Source: an uncultured Mediterraneibacter sp.
Lineage (GTDB): Bacteria > Bacillota > Clostridia > Lachnospirales > Lachnospiraceae
Assembly: GCA_944384505.1 (NCBI GenBank)
Contig: CALWTQ010000001.1
Coordinates: 124,001 to 188,000, forward strand
Length of the DNA: 64,000 bases
Direction of reading: 5' to 3'
Part shown: positions 1 to 8,844 of the stretch, piece by piece
Numbering within the stretch: the stretch's first letter is position 1
Layout of the letters: every line of letters begins with the position of its first letter
Notes under the pieces: generated by a model
Database searches by the model: none
What the model saw: the letters and a program-made list of their open reading frames with translations, nothing else
What the model was told of the DNA's origin: nothing
Translations under genes and position numbers: made by a program

Positions 1-911
1 TGGATCTGACTGCGAATCACCTCTTCCAGCCCTGCCGTCTCCTGCTTCTCGTAATACATATCGATCCCATCAGCAATCCCCGATACCATTTTTTCACGGT
101 ATCCGCCATCAGCCATATTTCGGTCATCCTGCTCATTTGTCATGAACCCCATTTCCAGGATAATGACCGGAATCTCGCTCCAGTTGATCCCTGTCATCGT
201 ATCGTCTTCCTGAAGCCCAAGATTTGTCATTCCTGTAGCCATACAGTAGGATTCCAACACTGCACGTCCCAGATCTGTACTTTTTTCATGCAGATTTCCT
301 ACATATGGATTGTCAGCTGATCCCGTCAATACCAGTGCCCCGCTTACACCGGGATCCGTACTCCCGTTCGCATGAATCCGAACCGCAATATCCGCACCTG
401 CCTCATTCGCCTTCTGCGCGCGCTCTGCATTGCTTATTGCAGTTTCATTATTCTCTCTGGTCAGCAGTACGTCATATCCTCTGCTCTCCAGCTCTCCCTT
501 AAGCATCAGGGAGATATCCAGATTCAGCGCATATTCCGGAATCCCCGTATACGCTCCTGTCGTTCCTGATGAAGCCTTTGCCTTCAGGGCTCCGCTCCCG
601 GGCGCGTTTTCTTCCAGCCCGCTCATGTCAATCTCCGGGGACTGATGGCCTGGGTCAATGGCGATCAGAATGCCTTTCTTCCGGGAAGATTCCATTGATC
701 CGTCCCCCTCACCGGAGGATTCTTCTGTCCCTTCTTTCCGCGCCATTTCTTCTGCATCTCCCATTGCTTTTTGAACGCTCTCTTCCACAGGCCCGGTCAC
801 AGACATTTCCTCTGTGGATTCCTCATTTCCCGAAAAACGGCCGCATCCCATGAACACCAGCATAAGCGCCGCCGCAAATATGATAAATGCTTGTTTTCCC
901 CTTACTTTCAT
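1..911 (-). CDS. N-acetylmuramoyl-L-alanine amidase, lipoprotein (3' end cut by window)
   Basis: The reading frame starts at an ATG at 911 and runs open off the left edge, so the C-terminus is missing. The first 23 residues form a lipoprotein signal ending in the lipobox-like VFMGC. An acidic linker follows, then an Amidase_3 domain: AIDPGHQS carries the first zinc histidine, and the family elements RENNET, RIHANGS and ILEMGFMTNEQD follow in order. Enzymes of this family cleave the amide bond between MurNAc and the peptide stem of peptidoglycan outside the membrane. It is the last visible gene of the kinase/zinc-ribbon operon, 21 bp after the gene before it. This suggests the operon deals with the cell envelope; that link is inference. 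Confidence 0.88.
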   Translation of the reverse strand, partial: MKVRGKQAFIIFAAALMLVFMGCGRFSGNEESTEEMSVTGPVEESVQKAMGDAEEMARKEGTEESSGEGDGSMESSRKKGILIAIDPGHQSPEIDMSGLEENAPGSGALKAKASSGTTGAYTGIPEYALNLDISLMLKGELESRGYDVLLTRENNETAISNAERAQKANEAGADIAVRIHANGSTDPGVSGALVLTGSADNPYVGNLHEKSTDLGRAVLESYCMATGMTNLGLQEDDTMTGINWSEIPVIILEMGFMTNEQDDRNMADGGYREKMVSGIADGIDMYYEKQETAGLEEVIRSQI

Positions 912-932
912 TATCTTTTTCCCTTAGCTCTG

Positions 933-1631
933 TCAATTTGCGTCCAGCTTATATCCGTCCGGACTGATAGAAAACTCCTTCTCACTTAAAAACTCCGCGT
1001 TCTTCTTTTCATAGTCATTCAAAGTTCCCGAATAATTTTTATCAAAATCCGCCGGATCATATTTTCCTACATACCATGATTTGGAATTAAAGTAATTCTG
1101 CAGCTCCTGAGAATCAAATCTTCTCCCGCGTCTCGCATAGATCTCATTCTTTGCATAATTGATTTCCTTCAGAGAAAGCCCTTCAATATCCGCATCTGTC
1201 AGATATCTTGAATCACTGTCCGGAATAATATAATCTTCCCCGCTCTTTTCTGTATCTTCCTTATCTTTCAACTTATCCGAAGTTTCCTTTTCCGCCTCTT
1301 CCCCTGCTCCGGACTGTTCTTCTTTCCCGGCGGATGTATCTTTATCATCCTCCTGTACTGCTTCTTCCTGAACGGCTTTCTTCTCCTCTTCTATCAGAAA
1401 TTCTAACGTTGATTGATGCCTTTCTTCCGCCTCTGCAATTGTATGATGCTCGTCCGTAACAATCCACACAGTCACTGCCCCAGCCGCAGCCAGTATCAGA
1501 AAAAGCATAATGAGCACAAGGGGCAACCTTGATCTTTTCTTTTTTCCTTCTTTCCCGTTCAGTGGTGTGCCACACTGATCGCAAAATTCAGAACCCGGTT
1601 CATTCTGCACCCCGCATCTCGGACAAATCAT
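933..1631 (-). CDS. Zinc-ribbon, single-pass membrane protein with YARHG domain
   Basis: A 232-residue protein. Residues 1-25 form a zinc ribbon (CPRCG and CDQCG). One membrane helix follows at about 35-57, then a long acidic, Glu/Lys-rich linker, and a C-terminal YARHG domain (NEIYARRGRRF, then SWYVGKYDPADF). YARHG is a small domain of extracellular or envelope-exposed regions in Firmicutes. I chose the ATG at 1631 because AGGAGG lies just upstream; the frame opens 26 codons earlier but that part resembles no protein. The ribbon should face the cytoplasm and YARHG the outside. The gene lies 21 bp from the amidase and 25 bp from the membrane gene before it, so it belongs to the same operon. 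Confidence 0.8.
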   Translation of the reverse strand: MICPRCGVQNEPGSEFCDQCGTPLNGKEGKKKRSRLPLVLIMLFLILAAAGAVTVWIVTDEHHTIAEAEERHQSTLEFLIEEEKKAVQEEAVQEDDKDTSAGKEEQSGAGEEAEKETSDKLKDKEDTEKSGEDYIIPDSDSRYLTDADIEGLSLKEINYAKNEIYARRGRRFDSQELQNYFNSKSWYVGKYDPADFDKNYSGTLNDYEKKNAEFLSEKEFSISPDGYKLDAN

Positions 1632-1656
1632 AAGTATCTCCTCCTTTTGCCATATA

Positions 1657-2715
1657 TCAGGCCAGGGTATATATATCCCCACCGCCGTCAGGATATCTGT
1701 TCCACACATGGATCTTCATTCCCCGGGGAAGGTAATAGACCCTGTCTTTTCCAAGCGGCTGTCCGCTCTCAAGGAACACACTCATCCGCCTCAGGGGCCT
1801 GATGCAGTATTCCGCATATTCCTCCGCATAATATACTGCCGCTATCGCTGTATCACGCTCCCCGTCAGACATGGAAACTGCCGATTCATCAGATACAAAG
1901 AAACTCTCTTCCTCATACTTCAAAGGATACGCCTTCCCCCGGAATCTGCCGTTTTCCCCCAGAACTGCCCCGTGGAATTCCAGGTGTCCCCTTTTTTCCG
2001 GCGTGTCACCGCCATATTGATTCAGGAAACCTCCTCCGCTCGGAATATCTTCTGACACCGGAATTTCTTCCTCGCCGGCAGGATAAACGGGGTCATAGCC
2101 AAGTATTCCACTTTCTGCATCATACCCTCCGTCATATCCAAATTCCTCCGGATAAATATCCGTCAAATCACCGGATTCTTCTACATACTCTTCTGCTGCA
2201 TTCCTTTCCGCCCTGCGCCAGAGCCAGATCCCCAGAAGGGAGAGGATTATGACTAAAGTATATATCCCCAGAAAAATCCCGATGGCCTCAATGTATATCT
2301 GTCCAGTATAGTGAAACCATTGCCCCGGGAATTCCGCGGACTTCTTCTCCAGCTGAGACAGCTGATTTTCAGCCGCCAGAAAAAAGCACACAGTTGCGAC
2401 GCAATCCAGGAGACTGCAAACAAATGCTATGATATAGGATAACTTGCTTTTCAGTATCACCACAAAAAAAAGCTCCAAAAGTGTCAAAATTCCAAAACCG
2501 GCTATCCACCAGGAAAGAGGCGAAAAAAATATATGCATATATCCCTCTAATGTCCCCGTTCCTGTATATGGAATATAACGATAATACCCAAAACCTATTT
2601 TCATAAGTTCCAGAAGTGTTCTGTCTTCTACCAGATTCACGACCGGACAGAATATCCAAGCGGCAATACTTCCCAGAAGAAGCACTGCTATGATATATTT
2701 CAACACATTTTTCAT
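1657..2715 (-). CDS. Multi-pass membrane protein with degenerate FHA-like C-terminus
   Basis: About 352 residues. Four hydrophobic segments can be seen: near residues 4-25, 68-90, 95-115 and 140-165. An acidic linker rich in Asp, Glu, Gly and Tyr follows. The last 110 residues read like a forkhead-associated (FHA) fold: a GKAYPL strand, SFFVSDESAV where FHA domains have the Arg/Ser phosphothreonine loop, then YCIRPL, SVFLESGQPLGK and YLPRGMKIHVWN, which match the usual order of late FHA strands. The classic G-R and SRxH residues are not conserved, so phosphothreonine binding is doubtful. The start at 2715 has GGAAGGGCGG before it; an ATG at 2736 overlaps the upstream stop as ATGA and is the alternative. 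No family name is recognised with certainty. Confidence 0.65.
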   Translation of the reverse strand: MKNVLKYIIAVLLLGSIAAWIFCPVVNLVEDRTLLELMKIGFGYYRYIPYTGTGTLEGYMHIFFSPLSWWIAGFGILTLLELFFVVILKSKLSYIIAFVCSLLDCVATVCFFLAAENQLSQLEKKSAEFPGQWFHYTGQIYIEAIGIFLGIYTLVIILSLLGIWLWRRAERNAAEEYVEESGDLTDIYPEEFGYDGGYDAESGILGYDPVYPAGEEEIPVSEDIPSGGGFLNQYGGDTPEKRGHLEFHGAVLGENGRFRGKAYPLKYEEESFFVSDESAVSMSDGERDTAIAAVYYAEEYAEYCIRPLRRMSVFLESGQPLGKDRVYYLPRGMKIHVWNRYPDGGGDIYTLA

Positions 2716-2732
2716 ATTTTTTCCGCCCTTCC

Positions 2733-4478
2733 TCATTCATAGAGATTCCATGTATCCGGCTCACTGCCGGCATCGAGTATTACTTCTCCGGTCTGAAGAT
2801 TTACATCTGCTGTCCCGACCAGTCTGTTTGCCGACGGCATTCCTCCGGATGCTATAATCCTTTCCGCCTCTTCATCCGACATCTGATACCTCAGCATCAT
2901 TGAATAACCATTCTCAGTCTCTGACACTTCTGCTGAAAGAATTATATATGTACCGCCATTTGTCTCTACAGCGTTATAGTGATCTGTGACCAGCATCATC
3001 ACTTCATCCTTTGTCAGATCTGCTGACTGATCGGTGTCCGCCGCAACTGCTCCTGTTGTGCCCTCTGAAGTTTCTTCCATCCCTGCTACTTTATCCAAAG
3101 CGCCGTCTGTTTCAAACGTATTACGATTTTCCAGTTCGATTACACCCCATTTTCCGTCCTTCTTTACCCAGCATTTTCCTTCATATACCGGGAGAATTTT
3201 TTCAAATACTCCTGGAGCAATAACCTGCCGATTCAATATATCACGCATCTCCCATTTGCCATCCTTTACAAGATTAATATATCCTTCGGACGCTCCGTAG
3301 CAATAGGGTTTCTTTCCGTTTTCTCCATTTATGACTTCATTCCATGAAGCATCAAATTCCAGCGGAATTACCGCTTCCCCTTTCTCAGTCACATATCCCC
3401 ATTTATCATCCTTGCATACTGCCAACATTGAATTTGATTCCGATCCACATTCATTGTATATAAAATCTGTTGCCAAATCTCCAACAGTATATATGGCATA
3501 CATCGCTGATAACAATTCCCCCTTCTTCAGTTTTCCATCCTCGCCTTTTTCCATACTATATTGTCGAACAGGAATAGTCCCTGCCGGCTCTGCATCATAT
3601 TTCCATCCAATAGATTCATAGATATTTTGTATTCCATTACTGTAATAATATTCTTGTGGATAAAATCCACTTGATCCATGTATCGGTTCGACAACCTCAT
3701 CAGCTTCATTAAAATAAAATGTATCCCATTCTCCGCCCATTTGTTCAATATAAATTGGAGTATTGGATCTTAAAAAACATATGCCGCCATAATTGTATAT
3801 TTCGGAATAATTAATTTCTGTCAGCAATGTCCCAGACATGTCTATTATTCCAAAGCTTCCATTCTTTTCCACAATAGCCCAGTTCGAATGTTTCTGTTTA
3901 TAAAAATCATTTAAGGACAAGGTATCTTGTTGGTTATCTAAATAATAAATATTATCAACGTCTACTTCGGGCTTCACAACCCAGGTATATTCCGACAATT
4001 TTTCCCACTTTTCTACCAATTCTTCAACTACCGCTCTGTCCTCTTCACCAACCTGCTGTACCGCACGGCTGATTATTTCTTTTGCTTCAGCCACCTTATC
4101 TCCCGCCAGATAGATGTCAGCCAGCTTGAGATAAGGCTCTTTTTCTTTCGGATCAATGTCAATTGCCCGCAGATAAGAGGCCTCTGCATTCTCATAGTCC
4201 ATCTCTTCCAGATACCTGCTTCCATCTGCCGCAGCTTCCTCATACGCCCTCTTTGTCATATGCGTGTTCAGCGCGATCCCACCTGCTGTCCCGGCTGCCG
4301 CCAGAATAATAACACCTGCCGCAATCAGCCATCTGCGCCCGCCTTTTTTGTTTGAGGTATTTCTCTTTTTATCCCTCAACCTGCTGTCTGGGCCGTTTTG
4401 AGATTCGATCCTGTTCCCGCATTTCGGGCAGAATTTTGCTTTTTCCGTCACTTCCTGCCCGCAGTTCCCACACTTCAT
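2733..4478 (-). CDS. Zinc-ribbon membrane protein with TPR and WG repeats
   Basis: A 581-residue protein. The zinc ribbon is at the N-terminus (CGNCG and CPKCG). A membrane helix lies near residues 50-70. A TPR-like helical stretch follows at about 80-150 (YENAEASYLRAIDIDPKEKE). The middle holds KWG/WG-type repeats: KDDKWGYVTEKGEAVIP and KDGKWGVIELENR are clear, with two weaker ones. WG repeats are thought to form beta structures in envelope or secreted proteins. The C-terminal 100 residues look like a separate small domain. The start overlaps the upstream stop by 4 bp and the stop overlaps the next possible start by 4 bp, so translation is probably coupled. The large part should lie outside the membrane. 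Confidence 0.8.
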   Translation of the reverse strand: MKCGNCGQEVTEKAKFCPKCGNRIESQNGPDSRLRDKKRNTSNKKGGRRWLIAAGVIILAAAGTAGGIALNTHMTKRAYEEAAADGSRYLEEMDYENAEASYLRAIDIDPKEKEPYLKLADIYLAGDKVAEAKEIISRAVQQVGEEDRAVVEELVEKWEKLSEYTWVVKPEVDVDNIYYLDNQQDTLSLNDFYKQKHSNWAIVEKNGSFGIIDMSGTLLTEINYSEIYNYGGICFLRSNTPIYIEQMGGEWDTFYFNEADEVVEPIHGSSGFYPQEYYYSNGIQNIYESIGWKYDAEPAGTIPVRQYSMEKGEDGKLKKGELLSAMYAIYTVGDLATDFIYNECGSESNSMLAVCKDDKWGYVTEKGEAVIPLEFDASWNEVINGENGKKPYCYGASEGYINLVKDGKWEMRDILNRQVIAPGVFEKILPVYEGKCWVKKDGKWGVIELENRNTFETDGALDKVAGMEETSEGTTGAVAADTDQSADLTKDEVMMLVTDHYNAVETNGGTYIILSAEVSETENGYSMMLRYQMSDEEAERIIASGGMPSANRLVGTADVNLQTGEVILDAGSEPDTWNLYE

Positions 4479-5071
4479 ACCTGCATCATCTCCTGTCTGT
4501 TCTGCGAATATTTCGCATATAGCACCACTGTAAGAAGAACGCTGATCACAAGCGAGAGTATCCAGATCTCCCCATAAACCCGGAATACCCTGAACCAGAT
4601 CAATTCCCAGGTATCGAATGATAACTCGTCATATACTTGTTTTCCAACTCCTATAATTAGGGAAATCACAAACGCCGTCACCCCCAGGCTCACATGATAT
4701 TTTCTCTTAAATATATCTACGATTACCGCAATAACTGTCCCGAGAATCAGCGCAAAGAAAAACAGATAACAGAGCAGTCCCTGCTTGCCATCATCCCCCA
4801 GCCATTCAAAGGCCAGCTCTGTCGCCTCATAATTTGATACAAACGCATTCGTCCAGATCAATGTCAGAATACCACTGAGAACAAGCAAGATATAGTCCGT
4901 TGCCTTCAGCCCCGCAGCCGCACCGGCCACAGAAGCCGGCGACACACTCCTTCCCGGCTGCTTTCCCTGGCTCTTTCCATCCTGGCTCTGATATGCATGC
5001 AGCTCAGCTCCGCAATACGCACAGAATCTGGCGCCATCCTTATTTGCCTTTCCGCATTTAGTACAGAACAT
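4475..5071 (-). CDS. Zinc-ribbon protein with four membrane helices
   Basis: A 198-residue protein. The N-terminal zinc ribbon (CTKCG and CAYCG) is followed by a Gln/Ser/Gly-rich linker and about four hydrophobic helices between residues 55 and 190. I chose the ATG at 5071, which has GGGAGGAGA upstream and puts the ribbon at the very N-terminus as in its neighbours; the frame opens 22 codons earlier without a recognisable sequence. It overlaps the next gene by 4 bp. Proteins of this build (ribbon plus membrane domain) are common in Clostridia and have no settled function. Confidence 0.75.
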   Translation of the reverse strand: MFCTKCGKANKDGARFCAYCGAELHAYQSQDGKSQGKQPGRSVSPASVAGAAAGLKATDYILLVLSGILTLIWTNAFVSNYEATELAFEWLGDDGKQGLLCYLFFFALILGTVIAVIVDIFKRKYHVSLGVTAFVISLIIGVGKQVYDELSFDTWELIWFRVFRVYGEIWILSLVISVLLTVVLYAKYSQNRQEMMQV

Positions 5072-5115
5072 ACTTCTCCTCCCTCTTATTCCGAAACAAA
5101 CACCCTCTACAAATG

Positions 5116-5697
5116 CTAGCCGATTTTGCTTCCACACTTAATGCAGAACATCTGTCCCGGCTTTATCTCGCTCCCACAATTTGGGCATACAGCCGGCTCT
5201 TCTTTTGGCATTTCCGCGACCGGTTCACTTCGCTGTATCCTCGTCCCGCAGGAAGTACAGAATGCTGCCCCCTCTTCCATCAGCGCACCACAATTCGGAC
5301 ATACCGCTCCTGACTGCGGGCCGGGTACGTTCTGTACCTGCTTCTCAATCTTAGTTCCGCACGCACTGCAGAATGCAGAATCTGCCGGGACAGCAGCCCC
5401 GCAGTTCGGACAGTTTACCGTATTTTTCAGCCGGTTCAGCTGATCCCTGTACTGCTGTGCCTGAGCCCTGATTTCCAGGATCTCACTCCTCCATGCCTGA
5501 AGCTGACTGTCCTCTGATTCTCCATAATTTTCAAATACATATTCCCCGATCCTGCGGTATACTTCCGCCTGCTTCTCCTCGGACTCTTTGATCGCGGCAG
5601 AAAGCCGTACTGAATCAGTCACATCTTTCCCTTTATTTAACATGCTCCTTCCAAAACTCGATATTTTGTTGTCTAAATTGTCGATAAATGACGCCAT
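5116..5697 (-). CDS. Coiled-coil protein with three tandem zinc ribbons
   Basis: A 193-residue soluble protein. The first 90 residues are helical and charged, with heptad spacing, and probably form a coiled coil. Three zinc ribbons of the CPNCG...CxxCG type follow (CPNCGAAV with CSACGTK, CPNCGALM with CTSCGTR, CPNCGSEI with CIKCGSK), separated by short Pro/Val-rich linkers. Tandem ribbons of this kind usually bind protein or nucleic acid partners through zinc-held knuckles. No enzyme motif is visible. It lies mid-operon, 44 bp before the next gene. A scaffold for the operon's kinase or FHA protein is possible but unproven. Confidence 0.78.
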   Translation of the reverse strand: MASFIDNLDNKISSFGRSMLNKGKDVTDSVRLSAAIKESEEKQAEVYRRIGEYVFENYGESEDSQLQAWRSEILEIRAQAQQYRDQLNRLKNTVNCPNCGAAVPADSAFCSACGTKIEKQVQNVPGPQSGAVCPNCGALMEEGAAFCTSCGTRIQRSEPVAEMPKEEPAVCPNCGSEIKPGQMFCIKCGSKIG

Positions 5698-5718
5698 TGT
5701 ACTTCTCTCCTTTTCGTT

Positions 5719-6048
5719 TTATCTTATTTTCTGTCCACAGTTCCCGCAAAACAGCGCTCCCTCTTCCACCGGTTCATGGCAGTTTGGGCAGATCCGCGGC
5801 TCCGGCAGAAGCTGAGCCTCACCTTCGCGCGGAAACGCTTCCCACTCTTTTTTCACTTTTGTGATCTCGTCAAAGAGCGGCAGGAGCTGCGGGAGCGGAT
5901 CTTCAAACGCCCCTTCATAATATGCTTTCCCCAGCTGCTCATAAAGGGATTTTATCCTCCTGCTGTAAGCCTCTTCGTTCGGGAAAAGCATTCTGCCGCT
6001 TATTTTTTCCTGCCCATTTCCCATAAAAACTGTTTCATCCTCATCCAT
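5719..6048 (-). CDS. Small protein with C-terminal zinc ribbon
   Basis: A 109-residue soluble protein. The first 80 residues are acidic and helical and match no family that I know. The last 23 residues form one zinc ribbon (CPNCHEPV and CGNCGQK). A His replaces the usual Gly after the first cysteine pair. It is the fourth ribbon protein after the kinase gene, 21 bp before the triple-ribbon gene and 27 bp after the tiny membrane gene, so all are probably made from one transcript. Confidence 0.72.
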   Translation of the reverse strand: MDEDETVFMGNGQEKISGRMLFPNEEAYSRRIKSLYEQLGKAYYEGAFEDPLPQLLPLFDEITKVKKEWEAFPREGEAQLLPEPRICPNCHEPVEEGALFCGNCGQKIR

Positions 6049-6075
6049 TGTTACATCTCCATTTCACACTTATTT

Positions 6076-6213
6076 CTATTCTCTTTCCAGTTCTTCAAGA
6101 AGTCTTCTTCTCTGCCGGGAAAACCACCATCTTGTCACAGACAGAAGAACAATACACACAATAATGCCTGCAGCCCCGACAGCCGTCATTATCATTCCCT
6201 CTGTTACTTCCAT
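6076..6213 (-). CDS. 45-residue single-pass membrane protein
   Basis: A short frame that starts with an ATG overlapping the kinase stop codon (TGATG at 6211-6215), the usual sign of coupled translation. The upstream G-run GGGGGATGG can act as ribosome binding site. A second ATG at 6225 would add four residues. The peptide has one strong hydrophobic helix (IIVCIVLLSV, about residues 9-26), two Trp at its inner edge and a basic tail, so the C-terminus should be cytoplasmic. The tail ends in alternating Leu/Glu. Its size and place suggest a small partner of the kinase; that is inference. Confidence 0.62.
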   Translation of the reverse strand: MEVTEGMIMTAVGAAGIIVCIVLLSVTRWWFSRQRRRLLEELERE

Positions 6214-8243
6214 CACTCGAGCCATCCCCCATTCACTACCTGTTGATATACATTTTCCAAGAGCTGCATCTCTGCATCCGTATCATTATTTTCAAGCTGT
6301 TCATAGTACATCTGCACCGCCTTCTGATATAAGGATGCAAACTCTGTATAATCTCTATCCTCGTTTTTCTTTAGCTCCTGCCTGTCGATTTCAAGAAAGG
6401 CCCTTCTTTTCTCAATGTTATAATCATCCCCATAGAGTGACTCCATCTGATCAAGCGTTTCAGTTACCCTATCAATATTGCCCTGCTTCTGGTATACAAT
6501 TGCCAGATTATCATATGTGGCATAAGTATCCCATCCCCTGGCAGCTGTTTCTTCCAGGACACTGGCAGCCTCTCCCAGAAGTTCTGTCTGCCCCTTATCC
6601 GCCAGATCCATATCTACCTGTATCAGACGCTCCAAAATCACCATCTGGTTTTCTTCCGGAAGGTTCTCTCTTGCTTGGAGAAGTATATTCCGCTCTGTCT
6701 GCTCATCACCCAGTCTTTCATAGATTTCGCTCATTAGAATATACGCTCTCATACGAAGCTGTTCATCCTCTGATATTTCAATACACCGTCTGAATTCATT
6801 TTCCGCTGACTCATAATCTCCAAGTGACGACTCAATTTCGCCTTTGGCATAGTGCACAGAGTCCTCATCCAGGCCGGAATCAACCGCCTGCTGCAAAACC
6901 TCTTCTGCTTTCACAGAGTTCCCTGTATATGCAAGCGCAATCGCATAATCCCGATAATAAACAGCTTCTGACACAGAAGAGTTAAAGGCCTCTTCAAAAT
7001 CTGACGCCGCCTGCTCATATTCTTCCAATTCCATACTGCACTCAGCTTTCAGACAGTATATGTCTGCTTTTCTGTTTTCTATATTCAGCTTTTCATTCTG
7101 AAAGATATCATACTCTATAAAATCAATACACTTCTGGTATTCTCCCTGTTCATACAGATTCAATGCCTGCTGATAGTAGCTTTCCGTTTCCGTGGAAATA
7201 ATCGCCAAAGCCTCATTAAACGCTTTCTCTGCTTTATCGTATTCTCCTGCTTTCCGGCTGTCAGACTGTTCTTCAACCAGCCTGTTGTACTCATGTACCT
7301 TTTCCAGCCGCATTGTCCGAATTCCGTATCCGGTCAATATAATAAAGCCGCCCATTCCCAGAACTATACCTATCCTGATCAGCCGCTGACGGAATAAGAG
7401 ACTTTTATATCTCCGGTCTTTCTTATAAATTCCCTGCAGAGCCCGGAACATCTCCAGCGCACTTTTGAAACGGTGTTCGGGATCGTAGTTCATAGCCTTT
7501 AATATCACTGCAGCAAATGCCTCGCTTACACATCCCTTTAGCATCATTTCATCTTCGGATGAATATCTCCCGTTTCGTGGTGGTTTTCTGCCAGTTGCCA
7601 GATGGAATAAGGTTGCCCCTGCACTGTAGATATCACTTTTTTCATTAATTTTTTTATACTTCGGCAGGCTCCTGGAAGTTTTGGAATCCAGCGCAATGAT
7701 ATGCTGTTCCGGCGAACTGTATCCTTCCGTATATCCCAATACTGTTGTACCGTCCAGATAAAAGGATATATTAAAATCAATCAGACAAATGTTTCCTTCC
7801 GGCGTAAGCATAATATTGGCCGGCTTTATATCCCCGTGAATTACCGGCGGTTTCTGACTATGAAGGTAATTCATGGCACTGCACAGCTGCATTCCCCATC
7901 GGATCAGCTGATTCTGCGTAAACGATGCGCCACCTTCCAGTAACTCTTTAAAAGATCTTCCCGGTATAAAACTCATCACCGTATAAATCTCATCGTCAAT
8001 TGTGAGGAAGTCCATAACCTGCGGCAGATATGTATGTCTCAGATTTTTAAGTATATCCGCTTCCTGACGGTTTACCGCCATATTAGTACTTTTCTTTTTT
8101 ATTCTCTTTAGAACGACTTCCTGTTTCAGCCGTTTATGCCAGGCTTTGTACACCGCCCCTCCGCTTCCCGACTGCAGATATCCAAGTATCTCATATGTCT
8201 CCGAAAAGGCCCTTTTTTCATTCTTCATATTCCCCCTGCTCAT
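6213..8243 (-). CDS. Membrane Ser/Thr protein kinase with TPR sensor arm
   Basis: A 676-residue protein. A protein kinase domain covers residues 1-275: a glycine loop (GYLQSGSGGAVYKA), the ATP lysine in VVLKRI, the catalytic loop HGDIKPANIML and the metal motif DFN. HRD is thus HGD (no Arg) and DFG is DFN, so this is a non-RD kinase. SSPEQ is the substrate-side segment. A membrane helix follows near 285-308. The remaining 370 residues are TPR-like helical repeats that should lie outside the cell. No PASTA domains are present. The kinase follows the FHA gene with overlapping ends, a usual pairing since FHA domains bind phosphothreonine. An alternative start at 8228 also has a GGGGG box. Confidence 0.92.
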   Translation of the reverse strand: MSRGNMKNEKRAFSETYEILGYLQSGSGGAVYKAWHKRLKQEVVLKRIKKKSTNMAVNRQEADILKNLRHTYLPQVMDFLTIDDEIYTVMSFIPGRSFKELLEGGASFTQNQLIRWGMQLCSAMNYLHSQKPPVIHGDIKPANIMLTPEGNICLIDFNISFYLDGTTVLGYTEGYSSPEQHIIALDSKTSRSLPKYKKINEKSDIYSAGATLFHLATGRKPPRNGRYSSEDEMMLKGCVSEAFAAVILKAMNYDPEHRFKSALEMFRALQGIYKKDRRYKSLLFRQRLIRIGIVLGMGGFIILTGYGIRTMRLEKVHEYNRLVEEQSDSRKAGEYDKAEKAFNEALAIISTETESYYQQALNLYEQGEYQKCIDFIEYDIFQNEKLNIENRKADIYCLKAECSMELEEYEQAASDFEEAFNSSVSEAVYYRDYAIALAYTGNSVKAEEVLQQAVDSGLDEDSVHYAKGEIESSLGDYESAENEFRRCIEISEDEQLRMRAYILMSEIYERLGDEQTERNILLQARENLPEENQMVILERLIQVDMDLADKGQTELLGEAASVLEETAARGWDTYATYDNLAIVYQKQGNIDRVTETLDQMESLYGDDYNIEKRRAFLEIDRQELKKNEDRDYTEFASLYQKAVQMYYEQLENNDTDAEMQLLENVYQQVVNGGWLE

Positions 8244-8760
8244 TCCCCCTGTTGTCTTCTATAAACTCGAACACCTCATCATCTGACAACCTGAATGTCA
8301 TTCTGTCCGAAAGCTTCACCGGAGCATCAATCCGTCTGCCATCCACAAAAACATGATTTGATGAATTCAGATCTTCCAGCCAGTACGAACCATCGTCCCA
8401 GTACAACCGGGCGTGTTTCCGGCTTATTGTCCTGTTATCCTGTATCACATAATCTGCGCCGGTCTGCTTTCCAATCAAGAACCCGTCTTTTTTCACCGGT
8501 ACAATTTCTCCTGTTTTGAGACGCTTAATAGCCGCCGAACTCTCCTGGCTCTGAACAAGTACTGTACTGTCATCCCCATACTCTGTATTTGATACAAACA
8601 CTGTAGGCGCATCTCCGGAATATTCCGCCTTCTCCGTTTTCTGTTTCTTCTGTGGTGGAATATACTCTCTGATAATGACTATTTCTTTAAATCCATAGTC
8701 CGAAACAGGCGGTATATAGAGAGTATTTTTATCAACCCATCCTTCCATTGATTGTTTCAC
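8218..8760 (-). CDS. FHA-domain protein
   Basis: A 180-residue soluble protein and the first gene of the operon. Residues 1-75 are low in structure and rich in Thr and Ser (for example DAPTVFV and DDSTVLV), so they are good targets for the kinase encoded next. The C-terminal 95 residues are a complete FHA domain: FLIGK, ISRKHARLYW, LEDLNSSNHVFVDGRRI and VFEFIED. The Arg/Ser/His phosphothreonine-contact residues are kept; Gly in the usual NGT motif is His here. By analogy with known kinase-FHA pairs it probably binds a phosphorylated partner or its own phosphorylated tail. The stop overlaps the kinase start by 26 bp. Confidence 0.9.
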   Translation of the reverse strand: MKQSMEGWVDKNTLYIPPVSDYGFKEIVIIREYIPPQKKQKTEKAEYSGDAPTVFVSNTEYGDDSTVLVQSQESSAAIKRLKTGEIVPVKKDGFLIGKQTGADYVIQDNRTISRKHARLYWDDGSYWLEDLNSSNHVFVDGRRIDAPVKLSDRMTFRLSDDEVFEFIEDNRGNEQGEYEE

Positions 8761-8844
8761 TTCATTTACTCATCCTTCCCGAATGTCTGAACATAATTTA
8801 TAAACTCAGAACATTTTAAATATCACCTTCATGTCAACGCTAAT

